A DNA stretch of 64,000 bases from the NCBI GenBank assembly GCA_024336345.1, contig JANFOG010000009.1, positions 1,488,001 through 1,552,000 on the forward strand. The letters run 5' to 3'. The position numbers and the translations under genes were made by a program. Origin of the DNA: Mariannaea sp. PMI_226 (Eukaryota; Ascomycota; Sordariomycetes; Hypocreales; Nectriaceae). Shown one piece after another: positions 1-10,899 of the stretch (position 1 is its first letter; every line of letters starts with the position of its first letter). The notes under the pieces were generated by a model. It ran no database searches and had not been told where the DNA came from. It saw nothing but the letters and a program-made list of their open reading frames with translations.

Positions 1-733
1 ATCATGGCAGCACCAGGATCTCTTTCGGAACTTTGAGAAATAGTTAGCAAGCTGAAAAGCAAACACTTGGGCAAAGAGCGGGGTTGACGTACGGCTTGAG
101 AACCATTGTGTTACCGCAGATTGCTGCTACGGGGAAGGACCACAGTGGGATCATGGCGGGGAAGTCTAGTGGATGATGATTAGCAAAGCCGACTCAAATT
201 GCCACACTCCTTTCAGATGGAGAGAGATGTGGCAGGTTTCATCACTTACTGAAGGGGCAAATAGCAGCCACTACGCCCAAAGGTTCTTTGTACGACCTCG
301 TCTCCATGTCCTTTGCAACCTCCAGTACTTCTCCCTTGAGCAGCTCTGGGGCAGCACAGGAAGCTTCAGCGACCTGCAGACCACGAAGAACGTCACCCCT
401 GGCATCAGCAAAAGTCTTTCCTTGCTCAAGCGTGATGTTTGCGGCCAGACGGTCCCAGTTCTCGCGAATCAGGGACACCAGACGAAACATGACCTGTTGG
501 CGATGGAGAACCGAGGTGGCCCTCCAAGCGGGAAAGGCGCGTTCAGCTGAGTCTACAGCAGCGCGCATCTCAGCGTCGGTGCTCTGCGGCACGCGTGTGA
601 CGAGATTGTTGGTTGCCGGATCATGGAGCTCGATGAATTCAGTTGACTCGGAAGCTTTGAACTCATTGTCGATGAACCATTGGGTATCGACGACATTTTC
701 AATCTTGTCGTGGGTTGTGGGGTAATTCGCCAT
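1..733 (-). CDS. Methylmalonate-semialdehyde dehydrogenase (acylating), 5' part, cut by window edge
   Basis: This is the N-terminal part of an ALDH-superfamily enzyme of the MMSDH type (CoA-dependent oxidation of methylmalonate/malonate semialdehyde, in valine, beta-alanine and inositol breakdown). I read three exons: 733-250, 165-93 and 30-1, with introns 249-166 (GTAAGT...AG) and 92-31 (GTACGT...AG, with a GCTAAC branch site). The joins keep the frame and restore the family run [13 protein letters not shown] and then [11 protein letters not shown]. About 195 residues are visible; the catalytic Cys lies beyond the edge. Early motifs [12 protein letters not shown] and [13 protein letters not shown] fit the family. 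MMSDH is usually mitochondrial, but this start ([14 protein letters not shown]) shows no clear presequence; an upstream exon or a non-mitochondrial paralogue are both possible. Family call firm, localisation open. Confidence 0.9.
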
Positions 734-1907
734 GATGAAGTTGATGATGAGAGATCACGGATGGATCACAGACGTGTGTTCATGGGAATACCAATTGCGA
801 GGGCGAAGATTAGGATCCGAACCCCCTCGGTAAACCGGTTCTGTAGCTAAGGTAAGGTGGATTGCGGTGAAGCTCCACGTTACCGAACAGTGGCCGCGTG
901 ACTCGCTACTCTACCTGACTACTGGTACACATTTCGCCCCAAGTCAGCTGCATGACGAACAAACCAACTCTTGACAGCACAAAACTGTGGGGATTTTGTC
1001 ACTAATAATAAAATAAACAAGCTTAGGTGTTCCGCTTGCCAGAGCAGCTAAATCAATTATTGGCTGACATGAGCCTACTCCAGTTCGCTCTCAAGCGACC
1101 TGAACACACGCGTCATACACAAGCGCCAGCACCACCAATCACTGGGGTGATGACTACAGGGTAGGAAGGGAGAGAGCCCAGAGATCTAAATATGCATAAT
1201 TTATACAATAAGTCTAAAGAAATGCAATGAACAACTTTTTTTGGTGTCAGATGAAGACAAATTGTCAACTCTTGAAGTGCCCCTTGGGGTAGCCTGTCGT
1301 CCTCAAGGCTTGAGTACATAGGGCTTATCTATCTCTCTCGAATTGGGACTTGCGTTGTTGGACGTGATTACTAAACAATCTTCATCACCTCCAACGGGTC
1401 GGCAAGATGTGCTATTTCGCCGCTTCGTGCTTCAAGCCGTTGTTACTACAATCTGGAATTACGATAAGCTAAATAGCTCCCCCAATGTAGAGTCGCTGAC
1501 TACGGAATTCAAAATCTGTTGATGCTACGAGAAAGATAATGAGCAAGGCACAAATCCAACCCAAATTAAACAAGTGTTAAGTGTGGTCTAAATATCTTGC
1601 TAATCTGAGGAAATATGTTTCTTCGCAAGTTCAAGGGTCTGGATCACTTCATAGTTATATTGGGTAGATGAATGCAGTTCACCGGTACGATACAATCTGA
1701 AGCTGTAGTCTAAGCAATCCTTGTTACTGACGTCGGTAATCGGGAGTTACCAGGGTCCGATGCTTTGTGAGTCACATATTTCATGCAGGGAGCCGTGTAA
1801 TACCTCGCTTTTCTTCCTTTCCCCTCTCGAATCCCGCTCGTCTGCCACTTCTTGACGATCTTGATCCATTTCGCAGGGAAATCCTGTATCCTCCAGGGTC
1901 GACAAAC
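734..1907. other. Intergenic region between divergent MMSDH and dienelactone hydrolase genes
   Basis: This 1.2 kb spacer must hold both promoters. Frames here are short and unlike known proteins. An AT-rich patch (about 1000-1025) and the CGG-N4-CCG motif at 828-837 are all I can point to. Confidence 0.5.
828..837. promoter_or_regulatory. CGG-N4-CCG inverted triplet upstream of the MMSDH gene
   Basis: CGG TAAA CCG lies about 95 bp upstream of the MMSDH start codon. Inverted CGG triplets are the usual half-sites of Zn2Cys6 fungal regulators. One short motif can occur by chance, so this is only a candidate operator. Confidence 0.2.
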
Positions 1908-2651
1908 ATGTCAGTTCAATCCTGTTGCCTCAAGGGATTCAAATGGGAGGGGAGCCCAACTGGTCACATCGAGAAACTTGACAATCTCAATGTATACGTT
2001 TCTGGAGAAAACAAAGATGCGGCTATTTTGGTGATTCACGATCTTCTTGGTTGGTCATTCCCCAACGTCCGTCTACTCGCCGACCACTACTCCCAAGAGG
2101 CCAACGCCACCGTCTACGTTCCTGATTTCTTCGACGGAGAGGTGCTCCCGTTTGACCTATTGTGTGATGAGAAATGGGGTGAGATTGACCTAGCTGGCTT
2201 TATGGCACGAAATTCTCGGGACATACGGGAGCCACAAATTATTGGGTGTGCCAGAGCTCTGCGTGAAAAGCACGGTAAACTTGCTGCGATTGGTTTCTGT
2301 TATGGCGGATGGGCAGTTTTCCGAATTGGTGCCAAAGAACACCAGCCGCCCATCGTTGATTGCGTAACGGCTGGTCATCCATCCCTCTTGACAAAAGCAG
2401 ATATTGATGGCATTGGTGTCCCTGTTCAGATGCTGGCACCCGAGATTGACCCAGTTTATACAGCTGAACTGAAAATGCACACATTCCAGACCTTGCAGGC
2501 ATCCGGGATACCTTTTGACTACCAGCACTTCCCCGGGGTGGCCCATGCTTGCTTGGTGAGAGGAGATGAGAAGAGGCCCGGGGAAAGGGCGGCAATGGTA
2601 CGAGGGAAGAACATGGCAGTAAGCTGGATGAAACAGTATTTGCACAAGTGA
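1908..2651 (+). CDS. Dienelactone hydrolase family protein (alpha/beta hydrolase)
   Basis: A 247-residue single-exon protein of the dienelactone hydrolase (carboxymethylenebutenolidase) family, which opens the lactone ring in chlorocatechol-type aromatic breakdown and includes many fungal homologues of unknown substrate. The catalytic triad is visible: Cys131 in GFCYGG, Asp181 in APEIDPVY, and His213 in VAHACLVRGD. The oxyanion/strand region LVIHDLLGW also fits. The open frame extends upstream to 1767 but only with non-ATG starts. The ATG at 1908 (MSVQSCCLKGF) matches the usual family start just before the Cys- and Gly-rich head, so I chose it. No signal peptide is seen, so it is probably cytosolic. 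The P450 gene follows on the same strand after 476 bp; a shared role in aromatic compound breakdown is possible but is inference. Confidence 0.9.
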   Translation: MSVQSCCLKGFKWEGSPTGHIEKLDNLNVYVSGENKDAAILVIHDLLGWSFPNVRLLADHYSQEANATVYVPDFFDGEVLPFDLLCDEKWGEIDLAGFMARNSRDIREPQIIGCARALREKHGKLAAIGFCYGGWAVFRIGAKEHQPPIVDCVTAGHPSLLTKADIDGIGVPVQMLAPEIDPVYTAELKMHTFQTLQASGIPFDYQHFPGVAHACLVRGDEKRPGERAAMVRGKNMAVSWMKQYLHK

Positions 2652-3000
2652 GAAAGAGGAGAGCATTGTTTTTTTTTACGAGCGGTGAACTTTGATTTCT
2701 AGTACCTATATGTATTAAGTAAGATTGCAAGGTCGTCCCTTTGATTTAGCCTAAGATCCAACTGCTACAATGTTTTCATGTGCGGTGACATGGAGTCGTG
2801 ATATTGGGGTGATGTTGAATCCCGAAGAAAATGCCGATATCCTAGAAGGGGGTTGATAAGCAACTGGCTCCCCTCTTCGGCTTAAGAACCACTGGTCTCA
2901 GATAATTCCGCCCTCCTCCAAACCCGGGGCGGAATACCCGTTCTAGATGAGCTAGGGGTACACCCAGACACTGGCGCACAGCACCCCGCAATCGTCCAAG

Positions 3001-3005
3001 CCAAT
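3001..3005 (+). promoter_or_regulatory. CCAAT box upstream of P450
   Basis: CCAAT about 120 bp before the start codon, in the position expected for binding of the HAP/CBC complex. Short motif, modest weight alone; supported by the TATA box downstream. Confidence 0.4.
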
Positions 3006-3066
3006 GGGGAGCACAGTCACGCTGAGCCCAGGCAGTATAAACGTCATCTCACTCCCCCAGCATACT

Positions 3067-3074
3067 TATATAAA
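3067..3074 (+). promoter_or_regulatory. TATA box of P450
   Basis: TATATAAA, 54 bp upstream of the ATG at 3128. This predicts a short leader of about 20-30 bases. Confidence 0.5.
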
Positions 3075-3127
3075 GAAATAGCAGGCACAAGGAGCAGGAA
3101 TATGAACAAAAACATCAAATTATCATC

Positions 3128-4909
3128 ATGAAGTCACTTCTCTTGTTGCCACTTGTTGGTATCTTGATTCTCGTTGTTAGGCTGTATGCCTACTTCCGAT
3201 CCCCTCTTCGGAAAGTTCCTGGGCCCAGGCTTGCACGGCTAAGTGACATATGGTATTTTTGGAATGTAAGGAAGGGGAATTTTGAACAAACGAACTTGGA
3301 ACTTCACAGAAAATATGGTAAATTTGTCCTTAATCACCTACAGCGACTTTCTGTTCGAGTACTCACAGACGGCTATCAGGCTCGATCGTCCGCTATGGCC
3401 CTAACAGGTACTCCTTCAGCGACCCGGAGGCATTTAAAGCCATCTACGGGTTGGGGAAGCAATTTGCCAAGTCACCATGGTACACTCCGTGGGCTGCTCC
3501 CGGACAGTGGACGGTCTTCGGCGACCAATCCGTCCATCATCACGCCCAGACCAGGAGACTCTATCAAGCAATGTACTCCATGACGTCTCTAGTCAATTAC
3601 GAACCGTTTGTGGACGAGTGCAACGATCTCTTCACACAACGTCTGAGTGAGATGGCTCATGCTGGTATACCATTTGACATGGGTCACTGGTTTCAATGCT
3701 ACGCCTTTGATGTCATTGGCATGATAACTTTCGGAAAGAGACTTGGTTATTTGGATAGAGGGGAAGACATAGGTAACGTAATGGCTGCACTCGAAGACCA
3801 CATGCGATACGCCACGCTCGTCGGAATATTTCCGAGTCTTCATCGCTACCTGTACTCGCTCAAGAATTACTGGGCTGGGGATAAGGGTGCCGGCCGAGCA
3901 TACGTGTTGAGCTTTGCGAAAGACAGAATGAAAGAGCACCAGGAATCTCCCAAGGCGATACCCGAAGAGTCACAAAGCAGTGTTGGTATGGTCGACTTTC
4001 TCACCAAGTTCTTCGCCAAACACGCCGAGGACCCTGAAAGGTTCACATCTTATCACATCATGGCTGGTTGTTCATCGAACATGGTAGCCGGCTCTGATAC
4101 GACTGCAATCTCTCTCTCCGCGATATTGGTAGGTCCTTTTCGATTGAAAGGCAAATCATCTAGAAGGCTAACCTGGATTTGTAGTACTATCTCCTGAGCA
4201 ATCCATCTAGCATGAAGAAGCTTCAAGATGAGATCCAAGAACACGAGGCTCAAGGCAACCTTTCAGACTATCCCACGTTTCAAGAAAGTCAACAGATGCC
4301 CTACCTGCAGGCGGTTGTCAAGGAAGCTCTTCGGCTACACCCAGCCACTCAGTTACCCCTGGAACGGGTGGTTCCAGAAGGAGGAGTCACGATCTCAGGA
4401 CACTATTTTCCGCCAGGAGTGAGTTATAATTTTCCTCTCTAAGTAATGGTTAGGTAATTCACTGAACTAACTATGCATGTCCAGACAATTGTTGGAATCA
4501 ACTCATGGGTTGCGCATTACGATCCACGATTTTTCGGCGAGGATGCGGACACCTTCAGGCCGGAACGATGGCTTAATGTAAGCCAGGATGAGATAACATT
4601 GATGAACCAATACTGGATGCCTGTAAGTTCCATGCCAATCCTATTGAGCGAAGCGCAAATAAGCTTACATGGGTTGTATGTGTCTAGTTCGGGCTCGGAT
4701 CGCGAACCTGTATTGGCAGACATGTGTCCATGCTTGAGATATCAAAGCTTATTCCAAAGTTGATTCGAGATTTCGAGTTCTCCTTGAATAGTCAGAGAGG
4801 CTATGCCCGTGTTGCAGATCGCTGGGAGACGAATGGCTTTTGGTTTGTGAAGCCGAGAGGCTTCAACATTCGAGCAAGGGTTCGAAGTACGGCGGAAAAG
4901 CAAGGGTAG
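3128..4909 (+). CDS. Cytochrome P450 monooxygenase, pisatin demethylase-like
   Basis: A complete microsomal P450. Exons: 3128-3317, 3380-4128, 4185-4418, 4485-4622, 4688-4909, giving 1533 nt and 510 residues; every intron is GT-AG and 56-66 bp. An N-terminal membrane anchor (residues 1-22) is followed by the proline-rich hinge VPGPRLARL. Motifs: I-helix AGSDTT (300-305), helix K ExxR as KEALR (Glu360, Arg363), FRPERW, and the haem loop FGLGSRTCIGR with Cys445. The layout after the hinge (RYGPNRYSFSDPEAF, then GQWTVFGD) resembles the pisatin demethylase/benzoate hydroxylase group of fungal P450s. Substrate cannot be read from sequence. TATA and CCAAT boxes lie upstream. It converges on a P450 pseudogene of a different subfamily. 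Confidence 0.94.
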
Positions 4910-5288
4910 AATTCGGCTATTGATCTCGTGTCCTCGCTTCGACCAGATAAATAAGTGGTATACCCTCAGCTTTGATCTTGAGAACGGAAAGGTTGGCGGC
5001 GGGAGAGCCCAGAAGAAGGCTACGTCGAGTGGAGGGCAGGCGTTGTAAACCGGAAAGAAGTGCTCATTCAACAGTCAATGTCAAACTGCGGCTAAATTGA
5101 AACCATTATTGTAAATTGACGTGGTTCTGACGTGTCTTCTATAGAGGTTATTTAATAGGCCACAGATCTCCTACTGAGACTCCAGGTTTTATGCATTTCC
5201 GACTTTTCACTCTGGGAAACTATACACTGCATTTTCCTTTCTCTTCTTCTTCTTCTTCTTCTTCTTTTTAACAAAGCCTTCCGCATAT
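4910..5288. other. Intergenic region between convergent P450 gene and P450 pseudogene
   Basis: Shared 3' flank of 379 bp with a CTT microsatellite; no coding sequence recognised. Confidence 0.5.
5243..5266 (+). repeat. (CTT)8 microsatellite
   Basis: Eight perfect CTT units in the 3' flank of the P450 pseudogene. Confidence 0.9.
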
Positions 5289-6950
5289 CTACTCTACTGT
5301 AACTCTTAGGCCTCTGCTGTTCAATTTCGGAATGGAAAGGATGTAGTCAAGAGCTGGCTTCACATCTGATTCATCGGTATCGTAAATGGACAGTTTTGGC
5401 CCTCCAGGGCGGAACAACACTGCCAGAACCAAGTGCAACTCAGCGTAGGCAAGGCTAATTGTGGCAATTAGATGTAATCTTCCCCTAGAAATCGGCATTA
5501 CTCACTTGGATCCCAGACAGGCACGAGAACCTGTAATGAATGGTACGAAATTTCGGTCCATATTGGGGTCCACTTCAGGATCCATATGCATTGCATATAC
5601 TGACATACCAACTGGTGTCTAAGAGCAACTACATTAATTGTTGAAATAACATTGCGTTTCACTTCTAAATGATTGACTCACGTTTTTGGGTATTCTCCAT
5701 TGGTGATATTGAATGTCTACATCTGGAGCTACCCGAGGAATCCGTCGGATGTTAATTACGCCAACTCTGTTATCGTATTCTCTATCAGCAATGGATACCA
5801 GGTTGCACTATACATGGAGGATTGCTCACCGAAGCGCTTCTTTGACACAGCCATGGAGGTAGGGCACCCTCTCGAGCTCCATGAACGTTGGCATTTTTTG
5901 GCGGAATCCGTCCATAACATCGACTAGAGATTCTTGCAATTTTACCCATTACGGCCGTTACGTTGGCCACATTGACCGGCCCTGCTTCTACCTTTACGCG
6001 TGAATTGGCCGAAGTGGTTGCGTGCATGGTGATTGATCGAGACACACCGGAATATTGGGAGCCTGCCAAGCATATCAGTGTCCCAGAATATTGGATAAGC
6101 CGTGGAAGAGATGGTGCAGGTGTCTGTGCTGCAGGAATTAGCAACTACCTTCGCGGGATCCTCGACCAGCCACTGCTCGCTGACGCCGTTGAGCAAGGAG
6201 TTGGCGGCAGCCGGGATCACATTCCATGACTGCGAGGATGTGGAATCGGACTTGGCGCGAGGGTCACGTAATAATGGGATTCTTTTTGCTCTGCATGCAG
6301 GTATAGATGCAAATGTACTTATTGATGCGCTTTTGTTCGCTGTGGCCATATCTCTGTTATTCGAATCCCCAGCGGCAGAGCTTGTTATGGCGACAGCCAT
6401 TTGCCAACTGTTGAGCACCAAGCACGGGGGGTTGATAATGCTGCATGCCCAGCTTGAAGACACCAATAATGCTTGGCTCAGCGAACTTACCCCGGGGCGA
6501 ATCAACGCAGTTAGCGCAACCGGACTGTATCCTGCGTGTTGCAACTGGGTACGCAAGCGCTGGTGGCCTGGTTGTTCCTTGGATCATTTATCGAGGAAAA
6601 CACGACCTACAGAACTGTCCAAGGAAGTAGATAACAATTATAAGAGTTGGCCACTGGCTTCCTATAACTTCAAGCCAGGTTCCTGCACCCTTTCAAGGAT
6701 TGGAGACGATATGGTCTTGCCCCGTATCAGGCTAGACGCCAGAGGGGAGACCGTTGAGAGCCTTGATGAGTCCGCCGCCGGGAATATGAGTTCAACAATA
6801 GGCGAAGACCAAGAAATACATCCTAAAAAGGACTACACCGTGTTCACTAGCCCGGACACTTTGCTTCGTGCACTGGCAGGTCCTGATGCCGTTATACGTA
6901 TGCCAGAGCGTTATGCCGCCTTTGTTGGCGCGGATTTCAGCATGCAGCGC
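5289..6950 (-). pseudogene. Decayed cytochrome P450, TRI4/CYP58-like
   Basis: Read on the minus strand, the 3' exons are still legible: 5830 and upstream (helix K, ERVPYLHGCVKEALR), 5766-5682 (RRIPRVAPDVDIQYHQW), 5618-5506 (haem loop [10 protein letters not shown]) and 5454-5289 (LAYAELHLVLAVLFRPGGPK to the stop). They are joined by normal GT-AG introns of 51-63 bp. The meander/PERW segment is missing: MDPEV runs straight into [11 protein letters not shown], an in-frame loss of roughly 15-20 residues. Upstream of about 5945 the P450 homology jumps between frames and meets several stops (for example DMAT..., then SWNVIPAAANSLLNG in one frame, KFAEPS in another), so the 5' two thirds are broken. 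The left boundary near 6950 is approximate. The family resembles trichodiene oxygenase-type P450s by its C-terminus. I judge it a pseudogene, not a gene with odd splicing. Confidence 0.75.
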
Positions 6951-9280
6951 GTTCGATATGCCAGAGCAGTTTTGAGTCGGATGGTTCTAGGGTCTGGCCC
7001 CGGACTGATTAGAGCAGTGAGTCGGTATTGGCCGCCTTGCTTGGTCAATTGAAATGGCCGTAATAACACGGAATTTTTGAATTGCCACACTTCAGCCACT
7101 CTTGACGAGCTGTTAGAGCTGGATTGCCAAGCCGAAAGGAGTACAGTTAAAAGTAGGGCTCAGGCAACGGCTATGCTTTGAGCAATGCGCCGTTTTCCGC
7201 GAAGGCGGATTCATCATAATACGTGATGGACGTCAGATATATTGGTGTACTTAGAGCGAGAGGCAAGTAGCCAAATTGATTGTATATGCATACCTGTGAG
7301 ACAATAAAATCCGATCGCTATGCTTGGGATGAGTCTAGAACTTGCTTTCATTAATACCATGACAGAGACAGGAGTTTGGCCTCTGTGCTGGGTCAGCGTG
7401 TCTTGATAGGCAACAGAATCTGTGCTCGAGCTTCCTGTTCTGCTCTATGTCCGCGACCCTTGGTGGCCGTCTTCAGGACAGCATGCTGTCACATCGTACT
7501 GTTGCAGATCAGAAACGACTTGAAAGTAGATGCAGAGTGGTTAGGACTGAACGAGAACTTGAACCACTCTTCACCCGTCCTTCAGGTGGGTGGTGGGGTT
7601 ATGACACTAGCTTTGAGGACGAGTATGTCGAATATCTTGTATTCATGCTAGAACATCTCTACCCAAGTCATAACATGACGCTGTGAAAAGCCTGAAAAGG
7701 TTCAAAGTCTAGCTGCAGGAGGGTGACCCAGCCGCCATCAGCAAGGTCCTTGAGTACTGCTCCCCAGTCTCACATCTTCGAAATTACCATAGACAAAAAA
7801 TGAAATTGCTACGTGGGGCAAGAAAGAACTAGAGATGACGATAGCATAGAAATTTGCGAAAACCAGAGACATCCTTCGTTTAGCTCAACGGCAATACAAA
7901 GATAGGTGAGCCAACCGTTGGCTAGTTGGGTGGAAGGCAGGCTATCAAAGCAACCTCAAAACACCACAGGCTCAGTCATATTACCACGGAGAGATGTGTT
8001 TTGATATTCAATAGAGGTGATATTTATTTCAAGACATCATTGATTAAATAGCTTGAATGCCAATCTACTGGGGCATATGCCAGAAGCTGCACCAGTCGCA
8101 CACACGGCGACCGGGCTTTGGAAGGCGTGGGTAAGGCGCGCAGTAAGGACAGACACAAGATTCCCTGAAAGTCTGAATAGGCGGAATGCCGTTAGCTGTT
8201 TCGCTTTTCTTGCAGGTATGCTTTGTTGCCTTGTTGGGGGTGCCAGCAGAGTGAGACTTTTGTCGAGGCATATTGCTTGATCTATACGAGACGCAATTCA
8301 ATAGAAATTGAAGTAGCAAGGTAGTATTAATTTTGGCAGAAAAACGAACTTGAGACGTTCCAAGGCGATAATTCATATACCTTTCCAAGCATTTCTTATC
8401 ACAAGCCTATTGCTCTGTATCATGAGGCAAAAAGGTGTGAAAGGCTCTCCATCTGAGCAGATCACGAGTCAATGAAAGAGTTGCATGATATGATCTGTGA
8501 ACCCAGGCTGTTAGGTGATAAAATCCATGAGTGAATTATGGAAACCGAAGTGAAGAATTATTTATGCCCATAAGCAGTTGCGTGTTCAGCCTCGGCCACG
8601 CATCGAGCTTTACAGCATAGCCTCATCTGGTCACGCCCAGACAACCACGTCTATGAATGTTCCAAGCTCAGTGCTTCAAGTAGGTTATTGGGGTCTGAGA
8701 ATCAGCAATCATTATTATGAGACCTCATCACCGCAGGGTCGATATGGAATCTGAATTTGCACTGCAAGCAGTATCTCATTGACCTTCGAGATGGCTCGAG
8801 CGTGCCATTTTAATCTGTCTATCTTTATTTTTAACTCAACTTCAATTGATCTTGTCAAATACACTTGGCTGTCAGACTGGGTCCTGAAATTTTTCTAACA
8901 TCAGTTTCATTTGGCCTGGCATTTGCAATTGCTCCAGAGACAATTCGTGGACCGGTGATAAATCTCGGGTCGAGATTGGCCGATGACCGAGCAGGGCGAT
9001 GGGAAATGCCTCACCCCGGCATGATCTGCTGCCAAAAGCGAGCATTGAATACCATTCATGTACATACTCGATGAATTGGATTATGGAATTTAAAGTCGAT
9101 CCCTGTCCAGGATCTTATTTTTTGTACTTATACCACTTATTCCCGAGGTTATTCTAACCGGGTTATATTTACTTGAATGAGAAGTTACTCCACTCCAGTC
9201 AGAACACGTTGGCGCTGACAACGGCTCCCACACTTCCAACTATTTAAGAACTGCTTTATTTTGTATCTCAAATCTTCAAT
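6951..9280. other. Gene-poor stretch before the galactonate dehydratase gene
   Basis: About 2.3 kb with only short open frames, apart from a small cysteine-rich candidate at 8065-8271. The part near 6951-7100 may be further P450 relic. A TATTTAA motif lies about 40 bp before the next gene's ATG. Confidence 0.45.
8065..8271 (-). CDS. Possible small cysteine-rich protein, unrecognised
   Basis: An ATG-started frame of 68 codons in a gene-poor stretch. The C-terminal half has a compact cysteine pattern, CVCPYC followed after 18 residues by CDWC, which could bind zinc, preceded by a basic Ser/Lys-rich head (MPRQKSHSAG). I do not recognise a family. No signal peptide is seen. Length and lack of context make chance quite possible. 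Confidence 0.25.
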   Translation of the reverse strand: MPRQKSHSAGTPNKATKHTCKKSETANGIPPIQTFRESCVCPYCAPYPRLPKPGRRVCDWCSFWHMPQ

Positions 9281-10592
9281 ATGGGTAAAATCGCAAGTAT
9301 TGAGTATTTCCGCGTCCCCCCACGTTGGTTATTTGTCAAGATTACCGATGATGCTGGAAATCATGGCTGGGGAGAGGCCTCTCTTGAGGGCCACACCCAA
9401 GCCGTTGAAGGCTGCCTAGATGCATGGGCTGCCCAGTACAAGGGCATGGAGGCAGAGTAAGTTTTTCTTCCACACGTTGGTGAAAGAAAAATATCTCATC
9501 TCATCATAATGCAGTCAGATTGAGCATATTTGGCAGAAGAGCTGGCGCATGAGCTTCTATCGGGGCGGCCCCGTCTTCATGAGCGCCCTCGCTGGAATCG
9601 ATATTGCTCTTTGGGATCTCAAAGGTATGAGCGAGCCAACTAGACATAATTTAAAAGAGTCTTTTATTCATAATAACTAGCAAAAAAGCTTGGCGTTCCC
9701 ATTTACGAGCTTCTTGGAGGTAAAGTTCGTGATAAGATGAAGGTCTATGCTTGGATTGGGGGTGACCGACCCAGCGATATTGAGACTCAAGCGTATGTGT
9801 GACCACATCGAACAATTGGAACCCCCCTAACAGAGTGTCTTCAGGCTGGCTCGTAGATCCCAAGGATTTACGGCCGTTAAGATGAATGCTACGGAGGATC
9901 TGGGCTGGCTTGATTCCCCGTCATCTCTAGATTCTTGCATTGAGAGAGTCAAAGCTGTCAAAGCGCTCGGTCTAGACGCCGGCGTTGACTTCCATGGCCG
10001 TGTTCACAAGCCCATGGCAAAGCAGCTAGCCGCTCTCTTAGCACCCCACCGACCCATGTTCATTGAGGAGCCTCTTCTCTCCGAGCATATCGAAGGTATT
10101 AAGGCTTTGTCCCAGGTCACTACTGTCCCTATTGCACTGGGGGAACGTCTTCATAGTCGCTGGGACGTGAAGCCATTCCTCGAGGCAGCATGTGTTGACA
10201 TCTTGCAACCCGATATTTGCCACATTGGAGGAATATCTGAACTGCGGCGTGTTGCAGCCATGGCAGAGGCATATGATGTAGCCATTGCACCACATTGCCC
10301 ACTTGGCCCCATCGCTTTAGCGGCAAATCTGCAGGTTGATGCGGCAACTCCAAATTTTGCCATACAGGAGATGAGTCTAGGCATTCATTATAATACGGGC
10401 GGTTACGACTTGCTTTCGTACATCAAAAATCCCGAGATATGGGATGTGAAGGATGGGTATATCAATATGATGACAGGCCCAGGATTGGGAATTGAGGTGA
10501 ACGAGGAGAGGATCCGTGAATTGAGCAAAGACGCAGAGCCATGGGTTAGCCCGGGATTCATTGGGCCCGGGGGGGAATGGCGAGAATGGTAG
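9281..10592 (+). CDS. D-galactonate dehydratase (DgoD/GalD type, enolase superfamily)
   Basis: Exons 9281-9456, 9515-9624, 9681-9792 and 9845-10592 give 381 residues; all introns are GT-AG and 52-58 bp. The protein matches the D-galactonate dehydratase group of the mandelate racemase subclass, which converts D-galactonate to 2-keto-3-deoxygalactonate. The key residues are all present and sit two positions before the E. coli numbering as I recall it: metal ligands Asp181 (VDFHGR), Glu207 (FIEEP) and Glu233 (LGER), and catalytic His183 and His283 (APHCPLGP), with Glu308 (IQE). The lid motif MSFYRGGPV is also typical. No targeting signal is visible, so cytosolic. The substrate could be a related aldonate. 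Neighbouring sugar-type enzymes (an oxidoreductase at 13706 and a class II aldolase at 22220) suggest a carbohydrate-catabolic setting. Confidence 0.93.
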
Positions 10593-10899
10593 TTGGAAAC
10601 CCGTTTATTGCTACGGAGGCAGTGACTCTCACCTTCTAATCCCTCCTTGATGATATGAGGCGTGAATTCGTATGTTGTGTTAAACCATGCGATCAGGGTA
10701 GCCGAAAGGAAACTTGCACATTGTCGTTCTATTCAAATTCAAGATACGCTGTGAGAAGACGTTGATCTCTGCCCTCAGATGAACACGCTGAAACATGAGC
10801 TCAGGACACTTCAAGGCTTGCCAATTCTTAGGACATTTCTGAGAGGAGAAAATACATGAGCTAACAATGAGTGGCACGACACTCAGACATCAGTTTATC
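10593..10899. other. Intergenic region between convergent galactonate dehydratase and PEBP genes
   Basis: 307 bp shared 3' flank; nothing recognised. Confidence 0.5.

Larger units (their letters stand above)
2652..3127. other. Promoter region of the P450 gene
   Basis: A 476 bp spacer between two co-directional genes. It contains a CCAAT box and a TATA box at good distances from the P450 start (listed separately), and a GC-rich patch around 2920-2945. Confidence 0.6.

Noticed and set aside
811..840. GGTTCGGATCC-like stretch suggesting a tRNA T-arm (minus strand)
   Set aside because: The flanking bases do not pair into a T-stem and no acceptor or anticodon arm is found.
6102..7052. Open plus-strand frame of 316 codons
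   Set aside because: It lies antisense to recognisable P450 sequence on the minus strand, resembles no family, and is best explained as a chance frame across the pseudogene.
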